Positions 47,331 to 59,337 of a DNA stretch of 64,000 nucleotides are shown here, piece by piece (positions within the stretch are counted from its first letter, which is position 1; each line of letters opens with the position of its first letter). This DNA comes from Varanus komodoensis (taxonomy: Eukaryota > Chordata > Lepidosauria > Squamata > Varanidae). Made by a program: the position numbers and the translations under genes. The stretch covers positions 4,370,494-4,434,493 of the forward strand of contig NW_025336479.1 of the NCBI RefSeq assembly GCF_004798865.1, read 5' to 3'. Below the pieces are notes generated by a model. The model did no database searches. It was given only the letters and a program-made list of their open reading frames with translations, and was not told the origin of the DNA.

Positions 47331-47439
47331 ATTAATTCATCTCTTTGTGATTCATGCATTGGAACATGCGCTTCATTATGAGATGGGGAAGATTAGTTGT
47401 CTCTTCCTCTCTAAACACACAACAATTTTTTTAATCTAG

Positions 47440-47715
47440 GAGCAAATCAACAAAGGCAGGAAAGAAGCCTACATCTACTCAAATCCCAGAGAGGATCAGA
47501 GGAGGCAGAAGGATCCAGGGAAGGAAGGGTTAAAGATGGAGCATGAGATCAGGGAAGGGGTGAGAAGGCAGCTCATAGGAAAGCAAGGAGAACCTAAGAA
47601 GGAAGGGTTAGAAGAGGGAAAGGCCCAGTGAAAAGAGGGAAAGTGAAGCCAGAAGGAGAAAGATAGCAGGAGGAAGTAAAACTGAAGGAGGACGGGCAGA
47701 GGACGAAAATGGAAA
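47440..47715 (+). repeat. Long purine-rich tract
   Basis: About 270 bp with very few pyrimidines on the plus strand, made of irregular AGG/GAA/AAG words with no fixed period. It may be a decayed simple repeat. Confidence 0.7.
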
Positions 47716-48108
47716 CTTACAAACTAGATTCAAATCCTTGAACTGAAATAACATGCAGGCCTTTAAATGTTGTCAGACATTTTCATGATTACAAAGGCTT
47801 TGAAACAGGATTTTCCACTTTTCTTTTATATTTGGCCTTTTACCAGCTTCTATAATAAAGCAAGTCTAAATTTAGCTGAATCTCTTCATATCAGAATGTC
47901 TGCTTATTCTGGAGATGCTCTTACCACCATCATCACCACTCTGCATTTCCAGATACAGTAAATCCAGCCATAACTGCAAATCCATCAAGGGAGACTCCTC
48001 CAGAATAAAGTCTCTTGTCCAAATGACAATAGACCAAGTGCAGAAGGGAAGTGTCTGCAGAGTTCCACATAACTCGAGGAAGCAACTTGGTCCACAGGAA
48101 ACAATGAC

Positions 48109-48342
48109 AGCCAGGGTGGTGCAGTGAGTACGACTGGGACTTAGATGATCTCAGGTGATCTGGCTTCTAGTCCCTGCTCAGCCACGGATCCCACTGAGTG
48201 ACTTTGGGCCAGTCACAGGCTCTCGGCCCAACCTACCTCACAGGGTTGTTGTCACAGGGATAGGATAGTGAACAGCAGGAGGAGAATGATGTAAGCTGCT
48301 TTGAGTTCTTTAAAAAAGAAAAAGGCAGGATATAAATCTAAC
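48109..48342 (+). repeat. tRNA-derived SINE, family A
   Basis: The plus strand reads ccagggtggtgcagtgagta, gatctggcttctagtccctg, gactttgggccagtcacagg and cctcacagggttgttgtcac, ending in gcaggatataaatctaac. Confidence 0.87.
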
Positions 48343-48344
48343 CA

Positions 48345-49545
48345 ACATACTTCCTCCGGGTTAGTTTACAAGGGTAGCAATAGTGTGCTGTCTAGGTGTG
48401 TCTCTGCTATACACAAAATGTTTAGCCTTCATTGTGTGTGTGAGTTTTTTCAAGCTACAAAAAGACCTTGGAAGGAATGTTGGGCCAAACTTCAGAAGGA
48501 TGTTTTGGAGCATTAAAAAAAATAATTGGAGTGCTGACAAGCTGAATTTGTTTTGATGGGGGTACTGTTTTCTCCATTTGAAAAGCCAGTGCAGATTTGT
48601 GTGAGCCACCCAGAAACTGTGGTGACATAGTAGCCTTGAAAAAGTCGCCATCTTTCCACCTAGCATGCAATTGTTTTGAGGTTAAAATATACTGCCCTGA
48701 GTTCCTTGGGAATTGGATAGACAGAAAGAAATACAAGGTGTATCATCTCTTTGCACTGTTTACTTTTTAAAATCTAGGAATATATTGGTTCTCTCTTTGT
48801 GCTTGCCTGTGTTCTTGCATATTTATGTTCCTTCTTGGAGAGTTATTGCTTGTTTTTTATGCTTTCTCTCTTCTTCCATGCTTATGTTACATGATTGCAA
48901 AGTGCTCTAAACACATTTTCTGGAGGAAGACATAGTAAAGCAAATAAGTTATTTCTAGTCTATTTTTTAAATTTTTATTTATTTATTTTTACTTCGCTAC
49001 ATGGGTGGTGGATGCTCAAATGCAAAAAGCACAGAAAGGGAACAGTGAAACTAAGAAACAGAAAGAAAGCTTTCTTCCGGCATACAAGCCAGCAAAGAAG
49101 GGTTTCTAAATAGAAAAATAAAAGAGCAGAATAACAGTCCATCTGGCCATTCAAGAGAAGATATGCAGTGTGGCAGAGGGCAATTAATGCAAGCATTCCA
49201 GGTCTTTGCCTGATTCGGACCTTCATGAACCAGGCCACACGGGGCCATGTGGTTGGTTCTGGGGTGAGTGTGTGGCCATTGGCAGACTTGTACCCGGGCT
49301 AGGATCACCCAGAGGTGTTGTACAGGTAATGTCTGCCTCCACATAGGACTGGACACAAGCTCATATGCACTGTGATTTATGCAAACATTGTTTCATTATC
49401 CTTGTTCTAGTTTCTATAGCCAGGCAAATCACAGCAGCTCTTGTCCATCTGGAGATCACACCTTTGTTAAATTGTTTATAATTGCATATCTAATTCTGAA
49501 TGATTAGCAGATATTTGTTGGCTATCTGAACAACCAGAGAGCATT
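48345..49545. other. Non-coding DNA, nothing recognised
   Basis: AT-rich with a TTTA-rich run at about 48963-48988. No supported exon. Confidence 0.4.
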
Positions 49546-49551
49546 TGCCAT

Positions 49552-49780
49552 CTATTTATTGAATTATTTATTATATTTATATCCCACCGTTTTTCCTCTT
49601 TTGAGAAATCCAAGGTGGGTTACATGACACCATTTCATCCTCACAACAACCCTGTCAGGTTCGTTAGGATGGGAATGGTTAGTTCCAAGTCACCCAATGA
49701 GCTTCATGGTTGAGGGCCAGAACCTGGCCCTCCCAAGTCCCAGTCCAGCACTCTAACCACTATGCCACACTGGCTCAATA
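49552..49780 (-). repeat. tRNA-derived SINE, family A
   Basis: The plus strand shows tatttatatcccaccgtttt, cacaacaaccctgtcaggtt, gagggccagaacctggccct and ctaaccactatgccacactgg. Well preserved at both ends. Confidence 0.87.
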
Positions 49781-49784
49781 GCAA

Positions 49785-51020
49785 CATTAAGGAATTTTAA
49801 GGAGAATTGAAGGGGCTGAGGTACATTATTTCAACTTTGCCTAAAACTGAAATCACCCGCAAGCATATACATAGCTTACTAACATCACTGCTTATGAAAC
49901 TAGGTAGACATAATGTAAACATCATGTACTGGTCAATCTGCTAATGCAAACACTGGGAATCTAGATCTTGGGATAATATATGCCCTGGTAAATATGACTT
50001 GTGGAATGTTAGAAACCCTTTCCATAGGCCCTGTTAGGTAACTGATGGCCACGCAGAAAAAGTTTTAGGGGAGGCATAAAATAATTTACCCAGTCACCCT
50101 TAAAGCTCTACAACTGATGCTAAAATGTCCAATTCCAGAACCAGTGTATCCAGGGGAGTGTTCCTTTCCCCACATTTAGTGACCTAGACAAAAATCAGAA
50201 AGGTGCTAGTTGCCCAAACATTTGGAAGTTTATATTGAATGAAAACAGAATGAGGAAGATCCCGGGAGTTGGAGAAGCACTAGAAACATCCTTTCCTATC
50301 AAGAATGCACTGGCAGTTCAAGGCATGATAGGCTGAGACTTCCAAAAGATAGAGCCTTTTCTTAGGGGATCATCCAATCAGTTCTTATTTTGAGAGAGGG
50401 GGAGGAAGGGAGGGGGGAGGGAGGGAGAGAGACTGTGCTGTTTCTGCAGCTCTGCTCCCTATTGTCCAGATGTAGAACCCCCCAGAACAGGGACAGCAAA
50501 AGATATTTTGCTGCCTAAAGCAAAAAAACAATGGTGCCCCCAGTGTGCCATATACAAAAGCTAACTGACCTGGCTGATTTTTTTTTTTTTTTGATACCAG
50601 ACCTGAAGATCAGGTGTACTCGGCTCAGCACATGGCACACAGTTGTGCCCTCAAGCACCGTGCTGCTACATCCCTGCATCTACCTGCTGAGGTGACCACC
50701 TTACCTGGGCAACAATGCTGCGCAATGCTGCCAGGCTGTGCTGATCTTCTCAACTGCTTCCAGCAGGTGTTGGGAAGCCGAGTCCCTGGAACCAATGCCA
50801 GCCCTCTTGGGATTTCCTGGGTGATCACATACCTTTCTCCCCTCTCCCTCCTTGGTGGTTTCTCGGGTTTTATGCAGTTTTCCCCACTCTCAAAGGCTGA
50901 AATGCTTCTGCTAAGGCTCAGTTACTGGCAGTAAGAGCTTTAAGCTTCAATACACTTGCACTGCATATTTTGGCTCTCCTCCTGGATACTAATCACTGGA
51001 GTGTGTTCCCTGAGAATTTA
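49785..51020. other. Non-coding DNA with a GGGA-rich run
   Basis: A GGGA/GGAG run lies at about 50395-50430 and poly-T at 50578-50592. Otherwise unassigned. Confidence 0.4.
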
Positions 51021-51026
51021 TCTGAA

Positions 51027-51250
51027 AGTATTATTATTACCTTGCATTTATATCCCACGCTTTTCCTTCTTGTGAGAAACCTAAGGAGAATAACTTTGTT
51101 CCACTTGATCCTCACAACCCTGTGAGGTAAGTTGGACTGAGAGTCTGTGGCTGGTCCAAAGTCAAGCTGCAAGTCATGGCCAAGCAGGGAGTAGAAGGCA
51201 GAACTCCCAGGTCCCTGGTCCAGCACTCGCACCGGCACACCGCACTGGCT
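51027..51250 (-). repeat. tRNA-derived SINE, family A
   Basis: The plus strand shows tattattaccttgcatttat, tcctcacaaccctgtgaggt, gctggtccaaagtcaagc and ccggcacaccgcactggct. Moderately diverged. Confidence 0.8.
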
Positions 51251-51369
51251 TTCCTCCTCCTGAAAGAGGTTCCCCATCATAGTGGGACCAGTGCAGACAG
51301 TAGTTAGAACTACCATGTCCATTTAAGGAACAGTCCTATGTGTGTGCAGACAGAAACTGATGCATTCAA

Positions 51370-51695
51370 AATATGGTGCTGGAGGAGAGTATTGCAAATC
51401 CCCTGAACTGACAGAAAGATGACAGACAGGTCCCAGATCAAATCAAGCTAGAGCCTTCCCTAGAAGCAAAAATGACAAAAGTTTGGGCACATCATGAGAA
51501 GACAAAACTCCCTGGAGAAGACAATCATGCTAGGGAAAGTTGCAGGTGGAAGAAGAAGAGGAAGACCAACTATGAAATAGGTTGACTCCATCAAGGAAGT
51601 CACACCCTTGAATTTAGAGCAGTTGAGTTAAGTCATTTAGAACAATTCATAGGATTGCCAAAAGTCAGAGATGACCTGATGGCACATAAGAACAA
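51370..51695 (+). repeat. RTE-type LINE 3' end (not BovB)
   Basis: The plus strand has gtgctggaggagagtattgc, acatcatgagaagacaaaac, gttgactccatcaaggaagtc and agtcagagatgacctgatgg, ending in cacataagaacaac. Layout and order follow the RTE C-terminus ('mRRWtRR... GHxMRR ... IKEV'), but the 3' terminus differs from BovB. It is the repeat often seen in squamates that ends in a 'gatttgacggca.ataac' type tail. Confidence 0.7.
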
Positions 51696-51699
51696 CAAG

Positions 51700-52605
51700 C
51701 ATTCCCCACCCAGTCATGCATAGGATTTCTTGCTGACACTTTTAACAGTGGCCAACAAAAATCTTCTGACTACTCTGAAACAAAATGTTATGGTGCAACT
51801 GTCCCTAACAGTTTTCCCCGTGACATCCAGCACCGAGAAGTCTAATGTCTCTCAGCACAAAGTTTCTATTCTTAGATACTGCAGTTAGGTGTCACTGATA
51901 ACCCATTCCTCTAAGCATTTGGCTAATCTGCCTTTAACACCACATGCTTGTAGCAATGAATTCCCTGCTGACAAGGAGATCCACGAGCAAATGGATCCCT
52001 TGGCTTGCCTGAACCTGCCTTTCACTTCTTCAGGGTCCATGGATGATCCTTCACTGTTCTGCCAAAGGCAGCAGATCTTTCCTTGGACCCAGTGAGCATA
52101 ATGAAGGTTAGAAAGTTTTATTAGCAGATTATAAGGAAAGTTTTCAGAGACAAGAAAGGTGCTGAGTACAATGCTTGCCTCCTTTCTGTTGTCAAGACCC
52201 TTTGTGAAGAAATGACAATGGGCAAACCCCAGTTGAGCCCACAGAACCTTCTGCAGCAGGGGCTGTACTGAAGGTTCACTCTTAGGAAAACTCTCTAATC
52301 TTATATAGGTTCTCTGTGTTCACAATAATTACACCTGCTCCCATTATGTTGGACATGATTTGATTAATATGTTTTGCACATAACTGCTGGGGAAGCATCT
52401 CAACAGGTAACAGCAGACACACCTTGGACATTCCTGTGATTAGCCTTGCCCGAGTCTGTTGGTGGGAAGCAACAGCCTTCAGTTGGCCAAAATATCATGC
52501 AGAGCCACTGTGCCTGGTCCAAACCCATCCAAATGAAGAGTAACAGCCATCAAAGCAATAGCAGTCTAGCCCAAAAACTATCTGAGTGCACTTCCCTGGC
52601 ACTGG
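51700..52605. other. Non-coding DNA, nothing recognised
   Basis: No supported exon or repeat family. Confidence 0.4.
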
Positions 52606-52621
52606 CTGATATTTAGAGCAT

Positions 52622-53190
52622 CAGTGCAGATGGTGACTGCAGCCAAGAAATTAAAGGCGCTTGCTCCTTGGGAGGAAAGCTATGGCAAATCTAGACAGCA
52701 TACTAAAAAGCAGAGACATCACCCTGTCAACAAAAGTGCGTACAGTCAAGGCCATGGTTTTCCCAGCTGCAATGTATGGCTATGGAAACTGGACCATAAG
52801 GAAGCCTGAGCACCAAAGAATTGATGTTTTTGAACTGCGGTGCTGGAGGAGACTCCTGCGAGTCCCTTGGACTGCAAAGAGGTCAAACCAGTCAATCTTA
52901 AAGGAAATTGATCCTGACTGCTCTTTAGAAGGTCAGATATAAGATGAAATACTTTGGCCACCTAATGAGAAGGAAGGACTCACTGGAGAAGACCCTAATG
53001 CTGGGAACAATTGATGGCAAAAGAAGAAGGGGACGGCAGAGGATGAGGCGGATAAATGGAGTCACTGGGGCAGTGGGTGTGGGCTTGGGTAGACTCCAAG
53101 TGATGCTGGAGGACAGGAGAGCCTGGAGGAATGTTGTCCATGGGGTTGTGATGGGTCAGGCATGACTTTGCGACTAAACAACTACAAAGA
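52622..53190 (+). mobile_element. BovB (RTE) LINE, 3' part
   Basis: The plus-strand frame 52661-52942 reads LLLGRKAMANLDSILKSRDI, VKAMVFPAAMYGYGNWTIRK and ELRCWRRLLRVPWTAKRSNQ. A second frame then gives MKYFGHLMRRKDSLEKTLML and GTIDGKRRRGRQRMRRINGV to the end. The copy ends in the BovB terminus actttgcgactaaacaac. It starts after the reverse-transcriptase palm, so the element is 5' truncated, and one frame change lies near 52940. Confidence 0.93.
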
Positions 53191-53194
53191 CTGT

Positions 53195-53860
53195 CTGAAA
53201 ACAGCATAGATTGGCCATTTGCTCAAGGCAATTTTTAAACACCATGAGCTCCCTGATACAAGGTACTGGATCATGAGAAGCAGTGGCATACTCTAGTTTC
53301 TCTTCAGATCATGGAAACAGTGACCAACAGCAAACCCAGTGGAGATGCAGAGAGCAAGGACAGCTCCACTCCAGAGACACCTGGGCAGCCATGGCCCCGT
53401 ACCGCCATCTCTTCACAGTCACAATGATCTTCCAGCAGGAATAATTTTCCTCCAGTTATCCTCTCCAGCTCATGCATAATTTTGCAATCTACTTTTATGT
53501 TTCCCTTTATTATTATTTTTTAAAATAATTACCTGCACCAACTCCTGAAGCCTTTATTCACAAGGAGGAAGAGGCTGCAATCTTGGTTGAATGTTTGAGC
53601 TCACACAGCTGGAGTGAAACTGTGGGAGAGGGAGAACTCAGGCCAGGACACTTCCCACACTCCTGGTCATGCACCACAGTGGCAAACCAGGCATCCAGGA
53701 CACCACAGCCTGGACGAGACCTCGCATTATGTTGGGACATCTGAGTGCATCAAAAAGGGGAGGCCCAGCAGTCCCACAGAGCTGCGCACAGATGAAGACA
53801 CTGGCTTGGCTTGAACCACGCGTTGAACATCAACAGGGCAGTTTCTCTTGTAATTCCTTG
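53195..53860. other. Non-coding DNA, nothing recognised
   Basis: No supported exon or repeat family. Confidence 0.4.
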
Positions 53861-53871
53861 CAAGTGTGGAA

Positions 53872-54010
53872 TGGGGCAATAACATGGTGGCATAATGCAC
53901 AGCGTGCTTACAGAAGGCCCCGGTTTCAACTCTGGTTCAAAATGTTCTTCAGAAGCAAGCCAGGGGGAAGTGTGATTGGGCTGAACTGCTGCTGGTTCAA
54001 GTCGGCCAGG
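53872..54010 (+). repeat. Possible tRNA-derived SINE
   Basis: The plus strand reads atggtggcataatgcacagc (A-box-like) and aggccccggtttcaactctg (B-box-like), spaced as in a tRNA promoter. The body matches family B only weakly. Confidence 0.4.
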
Positions 54011-54019
54011 AACAGGCAG

Positions 54020-54575
54020 TATCCTTGGTTCCCACCAAGGTACGCCACCATTTCCCCTTTTAAATTAATACACTTTCTTATTGGCAGAAGGGGTCATTTC
54101 AAAGCAAAATGTATAGCTGAATTCATGGCAGATGGATAGGTCAGGGATGCAAGCATTGTGTGTGAGAGAGAGAGAGAGACAGGAAGAGAGTGGGGAAGAG
54201 TGGAAGGGAATCTGTGGGTGGTGAGCCAGGATGCGAGATGGAGAGAGACGTGGCGGGCATGAGTAAGCGGGCAGAGAAAAGCGTGTGCCTGCCAACTCAG
54301 TGGAGCAGATTTCTGTTGGTGCCAGCACAAGTGGGGTTGGAGTTTAAGTGTGTTCAAGCTCAATGTGCCCCTGCGGCTTTGCAATCTTTTGAGGCAGCTT
54401 ACTTAGGCTTTGCCACTAGCCATACCTCCCGCAGCAGCTATTATGTCATGGTGCCCAGGTTGGTTTTGGAATTGTCACATGTGCCCACAGCTCTTGGCTT
54501 TCCCTCTCATGACAGGCTAACTGTCTAAAGACAGCTTCATAGGACAAATCCCTTGTGACCCAGAATGGAAGACTG
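54020..54575. other. Non-coding DNA, nothing recognised
   Basis: A short GA run lies at 54162-54180. No supported feature. Confidence 0.4.
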
Positions 54576-54579
54576 CACA

Positions 54580-54995
54580 GAGTAAGCTCTCAGCCGGCAT
54601 TCCGCAAGTGACTGCCGTGTTTTTAAGGGCACCAATTAAAGTAGGCTGCATGTCGCCACGCATCCTCGTTCCCGGCACACCCAACAGGAGCCCTGTCCTA
54701 AGGCCTTCTGAATAGCAGTGCTAATAAAATAATTCATTGGAATATGTGCCAGCAAATAGACATGTGGAAGAAATGATTAATAGAATAATGCACCTTTAAG
54801 AAATTAAAAAGTTTATATGGTGAATGAGTGTTCAGCTCTCTTGAAGCAGCCACCAATTTTCTGCATACCTCTCTTGAAGTATTTGAGCTTAAAAACAATA
54901 AATTATATGTCTGTGTTATTTAATCAAAAGGAACCATTACTGTCATCAAACAGATCACAAACCACCTGCATTTAGATCCTGTACTCTTTTTTTTC
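54580..54995. promoter_or_regulatory. Possible conserved non-coding element
   Basis: Repeat-free, AT-rich from 54720 on, with accaattaaag, gattaatagaataatgcac and tatttaatcaaaagg motifs. Located beside the antisense L1, which has not disrupted it. Composition-based call. Confidence 0.35.
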
Positions 54996-55259
54996 TTTTT
55001 TCTTTAGCTATTTAGCATCTCCATAACCCTATATTTACCCTTTAACACGTCTCTTCTGCCAAAGGCAGCAACTCAAGCAGGCAAAAAAGAATAACACAAA
55101 TGTTAAAACAGATTAAAAATGTTTCTAAAATCATGAATCTCACGAAGCCTGCAGTATGAACATGATGTCTAAGCAACCAGCTCACATTAAAATACTTTCT
55201 TTTTTGAAAAACAAAACAACAAAACTCATCGTTTACACAAATATAGAAGAATACAAATA

Positions 55260-56795
55260 ATAAGATTAATAATGCTGAGCATGACTAAACAATACAATAA
55301 CAACAGTGCTACCTTCCACGAGGACCAAATCATTTATGGCATAAAACCATTCATTCAGGTTGCCCCCACTCAGTCTTGTACTGGCACACACCCCTTTCCC
55401 TCTATTAAAACATATTCAGTCAACGGCCTCCAAATATCTTCAAAATTATTTTTACTTATCAAACCATTTTTCAACTTAATATCAGAAGTTAACTTACTTT
55501 AATAGTACTTTAATTCCAGACTTCTATATACCAATCCTTTATTTGATTGTCACCTTTTATTTTCCTGTTTCCTGCTATTATTAATCGTACTGTTGTTACT
55601 AAATTTGTCATTAATTCTTTAAAAAATTTCCCCACTTGTTCTCTAACAGCGACAATAATGCTAGTCCAATACTTCAATATTTAGATTCAATATTGCATTA
55701 ATTTCTTTGAAAACCATTTCCCAAAACTTATTTATATATTTACACTCCCACCACTTATGGAAATACGTACCCACTTCCCAATTACATCTCCAACATATAT
55801 TGGTATATTTATTATTCAAGTACTTCAATTTTACCAGAGTTAGGTACCATTTCCAAACTAATTTGTAAAAGTTTTCTTTAATTCTTATCAACATACCTTT
55901 TAAAATTCTCTTATCCCACATATTCCTCCAGTCTTCATTACTAATATTTCTTCTTAAATCTATTTCCCAAGACTTTTTAAGATGACTGTATTAGTCTTCC
56001 CCTTCTACTAGTGTGTAATAAATTTTATTTGTCATTCCTTTTATCCACATATCTTGTTTTTCTCTCTGTACAATCATCAAATTTAGTATATTATCTACAT
56101 TTACCATTTTTCTTCAACCAAACTTTAGTTCATTGATTTAATTGAAATATACCACATTAAATTTCCCTCTTCCAATATTGCCTGTATCTTTTCTTTATTC
56201 TTTATTTTCTCTAACCAACTTTCAACAATAATATGTGTATTCTTCAATATTTTCTCCAAACTACCCCTCAAATTCTCTGGAAATCCTTTTAATTCTGTAA
56301 TTGGATATAACAGTGAAATTGATGGCACAAACATTTATCTAAATTCATTGCAAATTTGGACCACATTCTTAAAAGGGGGGTTTTCTATCTTTTAAATAAT
56401 TTTTATTATCCTATTGAAGAAAAATATTTAATAAGTATCCCTCAACATATTGAAATTCTTGTTTACCCCATATTAACTTGTCAGGCTATAGTTATAATAC
56501 TCGACATATACCCTATCTGATTTGCTATAAACGCTTCACATTAGGAATACCAAAACTTCCTGTTTCCTGGGATGCATTCCATGTTTTAAAATTAAACCTC
56601 ACTTATTTATCCCCGTTACAAAATTAAATAAGAAAATTATCTTAGGTAAAACCTTCATTTTAAATGCTGCTATTCTACCAAAGCACAATAAAATAATCTC
56701 CCGAAATTCATTGTCTGTTTCATTTCTTATTTTAATTTATCAAAAACATCTTTAAACATTGCACATTTTGCTGTAATATTTATACCTAAATAAAG
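55260..56795 (-). mobile_element. L1 LINE, ORF2 C-terminal part and 3' UTR
   Basis: The minus-strand frame 55921-55661 reads FYKLVWKWYLTLVKLKYLNN, then CWRCNWEVGTYFHKWWECKY and FWEMVFKEINAILNLNIEVL. This is the zinc-knuckle-like C-terminal region of L1 ORF2 (pattern CW.C...GTY.H.WW.C). Further 5' on that strand come RGSLEKILKNTHIIVESWLE (56334-56125) and, near 56650-56700, a decayed 'LWFGRIAAFKMKVLPKI' stretch. The remaining left part is AT-rich 3' UTR. Several frame breaks; the reverse-transcriptase palm is missing. The left boundary is uncertain. Confidence 0.85.
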
Positions 56796-56799
56796 GAGT

Positions 56800-57145
56800 C
56801 CCCACAGATTTGACTCCACTCAGCCAATAATAGGGGTGGTGCTCATAGGCTAATAGGAGTCGGTGCTCATCTCCGTTTCTAAGGCCATGATCCCGCGCTG
56901 CCCAAGACGATCCTGCTGGCATGTGGCCAGCATGACATCATGGAGCACTGTGACCTTCCTGCTGAGCTGGTACCTGTTTATCTACTCACATTACGTGCTT
57001 TCAAACTGCCAGGCTGGCTAGGGGCGAACGATGGGCACTCGCTCCACCTGGTGGAGGCTGGGCTCGAACCACTGGAGCGATGCCCCTTTCTGGCCAAAAG
57101 TTCCAGCATCATTAAGCCGCTGTGCTACTGCTTCCCCCACCCTCC
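56800..57145 (-). repeat. tRNA-derived SINE, third type
   Basis: The minus strand reads gaagcagtagcacagcggct (A-box-like), ccagtggttcgagcccagcc (B-box with GGTTCGAGCC), tggcagtttgaaagcacgta and tgagtagataaacaggtac. This corresponds to the common squamate repeat with the 'agtagataaataggtacc' body. It abuts the L1 in the same orientation. Confidence 0.75.
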
Positions 57146-57149
57146 CAGA

Positions 57150-58330
57150 CCTAAATCCTTGATAGTTTTGACTTCTGATCTTGTCCTTCCTGAACACTTA
57201 TGTTTACCAGCCTCTAAAATGTAAGCAGGAGGTCACTGGACATCCATTCATATAGCCTACTCCAAAGCATGGATGCTGCCACAGAGGAGACCTGGTGACC
57301 CATGCCCTTAGCCAAAGGGGGGCAGCAAGTCAATGCCAGCTTGTTATGACACTCCCTACGAGCCCAGTGAGTTGACTTTCTCACTGCTACCGCAACCAGC
57401 TGCTATTGCGCCTCATCCTCTCTCTCATCACTGCTTCCACTGATCTGCTTTGCAGATAGACAGGTGCCGACCGAGGGCATCTTTGGCTCCTCTTTCTCAA
57501 CACCCTTTTCTGCAAAACAACTCCAGGGGGCTCTTGCCCTTGGAGCGTGCCCGACCATGCCTGTCCATGACTTTGGCCTCCACCGAGCAAGGTCTTCCCT
57601 TCGGATATGAAGGAACAGAAAGAACACACTGAAAGAGACGCTGCCACAGGCATGCAGGGCCAGATCACACAGGCCTCTGCTCCGGTGCCTGTAAGCCCCC
57701 AGGCTCAAAGGCTTACAGGCATCTCATGCAGGGTGGAGGGATGGCAGGAGCGATCTTCACATCCCACATCCTCCCATGCGTCTCTGCAAGATGGTAGCTG
57801 ATGAAGGACACAGCAATAAATCAGGTAGTAGAAGAGCAGCGATTGTCAGTAAAAGCTCCCACAGAATGGTAGTTTTTATAAGCCAGCTAAAGGCCAATAG
57901 CAAGAGTGACAATCTAACCTCCTTAGGATGAAAGCAAGTTCCACAACCGAGGTGCTGCTACGCAGAAGGCCTTCTCTCAGGTGCCTGCCAACTTCACCTC
58001 TTGAGCAGGTGGGCGCCATGAGGTATTGCCAATAGTCACAGTAGACAGAGGCACACCAGGCATGGTTCCCGGATGTAATGGCTGCATCTGCCGCAGACTC
58101 AGTAGGCTCATCCTCTGAATCTCAGCACCGGCCCCGAGCTACATCCTCTGGTCAGCAGGACACAAAGGAAGATCTCACAGGGCCCCTCTCAGGGCTGACT
58201 TCCTAACCTGCCTCTTCCTCTGCGTCTTCTTCAGTGCCCTGTAAGCCTCCACGGTTGGGGACACAACAAGAACTAGTCAGAGGGCTGCCTGTAGCCTGCT
58301 CCATCAGCCGCAGAATACTGCATTAATTAC
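57150..58330. other. Non-coding DNA with a possible L2-type fragment
   Basis: At about 57930-58050 the text aagttccacaaccgaggtgc and gcagaaggccttctctcag resembles the 3' part of an L2/CR1-group LINE ('gttccacagcc...gagaaggcc'). Otherwise unassigned. Confidence 0.35.
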
Positions 58331-58334
58331 AGCT

Positions 58335-59295
58335 TCTGAGAGGCCCATGAGGCAAAGAAGAGGCTACCAAAGTGTGGATCCATGGTCAGCTGCCTTAGAG
58401 AACCCAGTTAAGTTACTAACATGTAAAATAATTAATACCACCCCCTCCTCCTCGAAATAGGATGAGCTGCTTGTTTTCCAGAACCGTCCGCTGCAATCTC
58501 AGCACATGCTGTGCAGGTGAAGCCGTGCCAATAGCTTGCTGTGTTAATGTGGCTAGGCCAGCGTGCCGGCTTCTGATGCTAAAACCCCCGCACACGAAGG
58601 CATCTAAAGCTGTTTCCCTCCAACTTATTTCCCTTGTATCCTTAAAGATAAATATGTCCTTCACTGTTGTCACCTGCTCTATCATATACTCCTATCAAAT
58701 GAGGCTTGCTAACTCATAAATTACTGCGCAAACCATTCCAAACAATAAAGGCAATTTTACTTACTGAACCATTAAATTTACATACTTAAATTAGACTCAA
58801 CCAGACGTTGCGAGGGGATGTCTCGCAGCCAGACAAACAATGAATTTAGGGAAAGAACTGCCGTGTACTTCCCCACCTCTCACATGAAATTAATGAGGTG
58901 CTTCAATTTAATCATCATTAAAATTACATCTTTATTTAGTTACTTAGCAGAGTTTGACTCTGTGGCACATGACAGAATGTGTGGTAGCCCCTTTGACAAT
59001 CACCTTTTCCCAAGGAGAGAAAGGACGGCTGGTGACCTGGCCTGCCTGCCGTCCCTGTGGATCCAGGCAGTGGGTTCTGTGTTCCTGTGTGTACTGTGCA
59101 ATCATCACAGAGGAAGAAAAATTTGGAGAGGACAATTACTGATGAAACCTGAAGCGAGCAAAGGTTTGAAATCAAGGCTGGAGGCCTGGAAAAAAGAGAA
59201 ACAGCAGTCCCAACTCTTCCTGAAGCATTACTTTTTCAAATTCAAATGTGCCTTCAGTACCAGAAACTCTGGAAAAACCAGTCACTACATAACAA
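58335..59295. promoter_or_regulatory. Candidate cluster of conserved non-coding elements
   Basis: Repeat-free apart from a short C-rich run at 58440-58450. It contains gcattaattacagc, gaaattaatgaggtgc, atttaatcatcattaaaatt and tttagttacttagcag, dense homeodomain-type cores in an otherwise balanced sequence. The 161-codon plus-strand frame at 58818 shows no domain and is most likely incidental. Composition-based call. Confidence 0.4.
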
Positions 59296-59337
59296 ATGCC
59301 TAATAATCTCTATTACATATGCTTATCAATTTTGTTG

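Noticed and set aside
58818-59303. 161-codon plus-strand frame
   Set aside because: No domain or splice signals in phase; composition resembles translated non-coding DNA.
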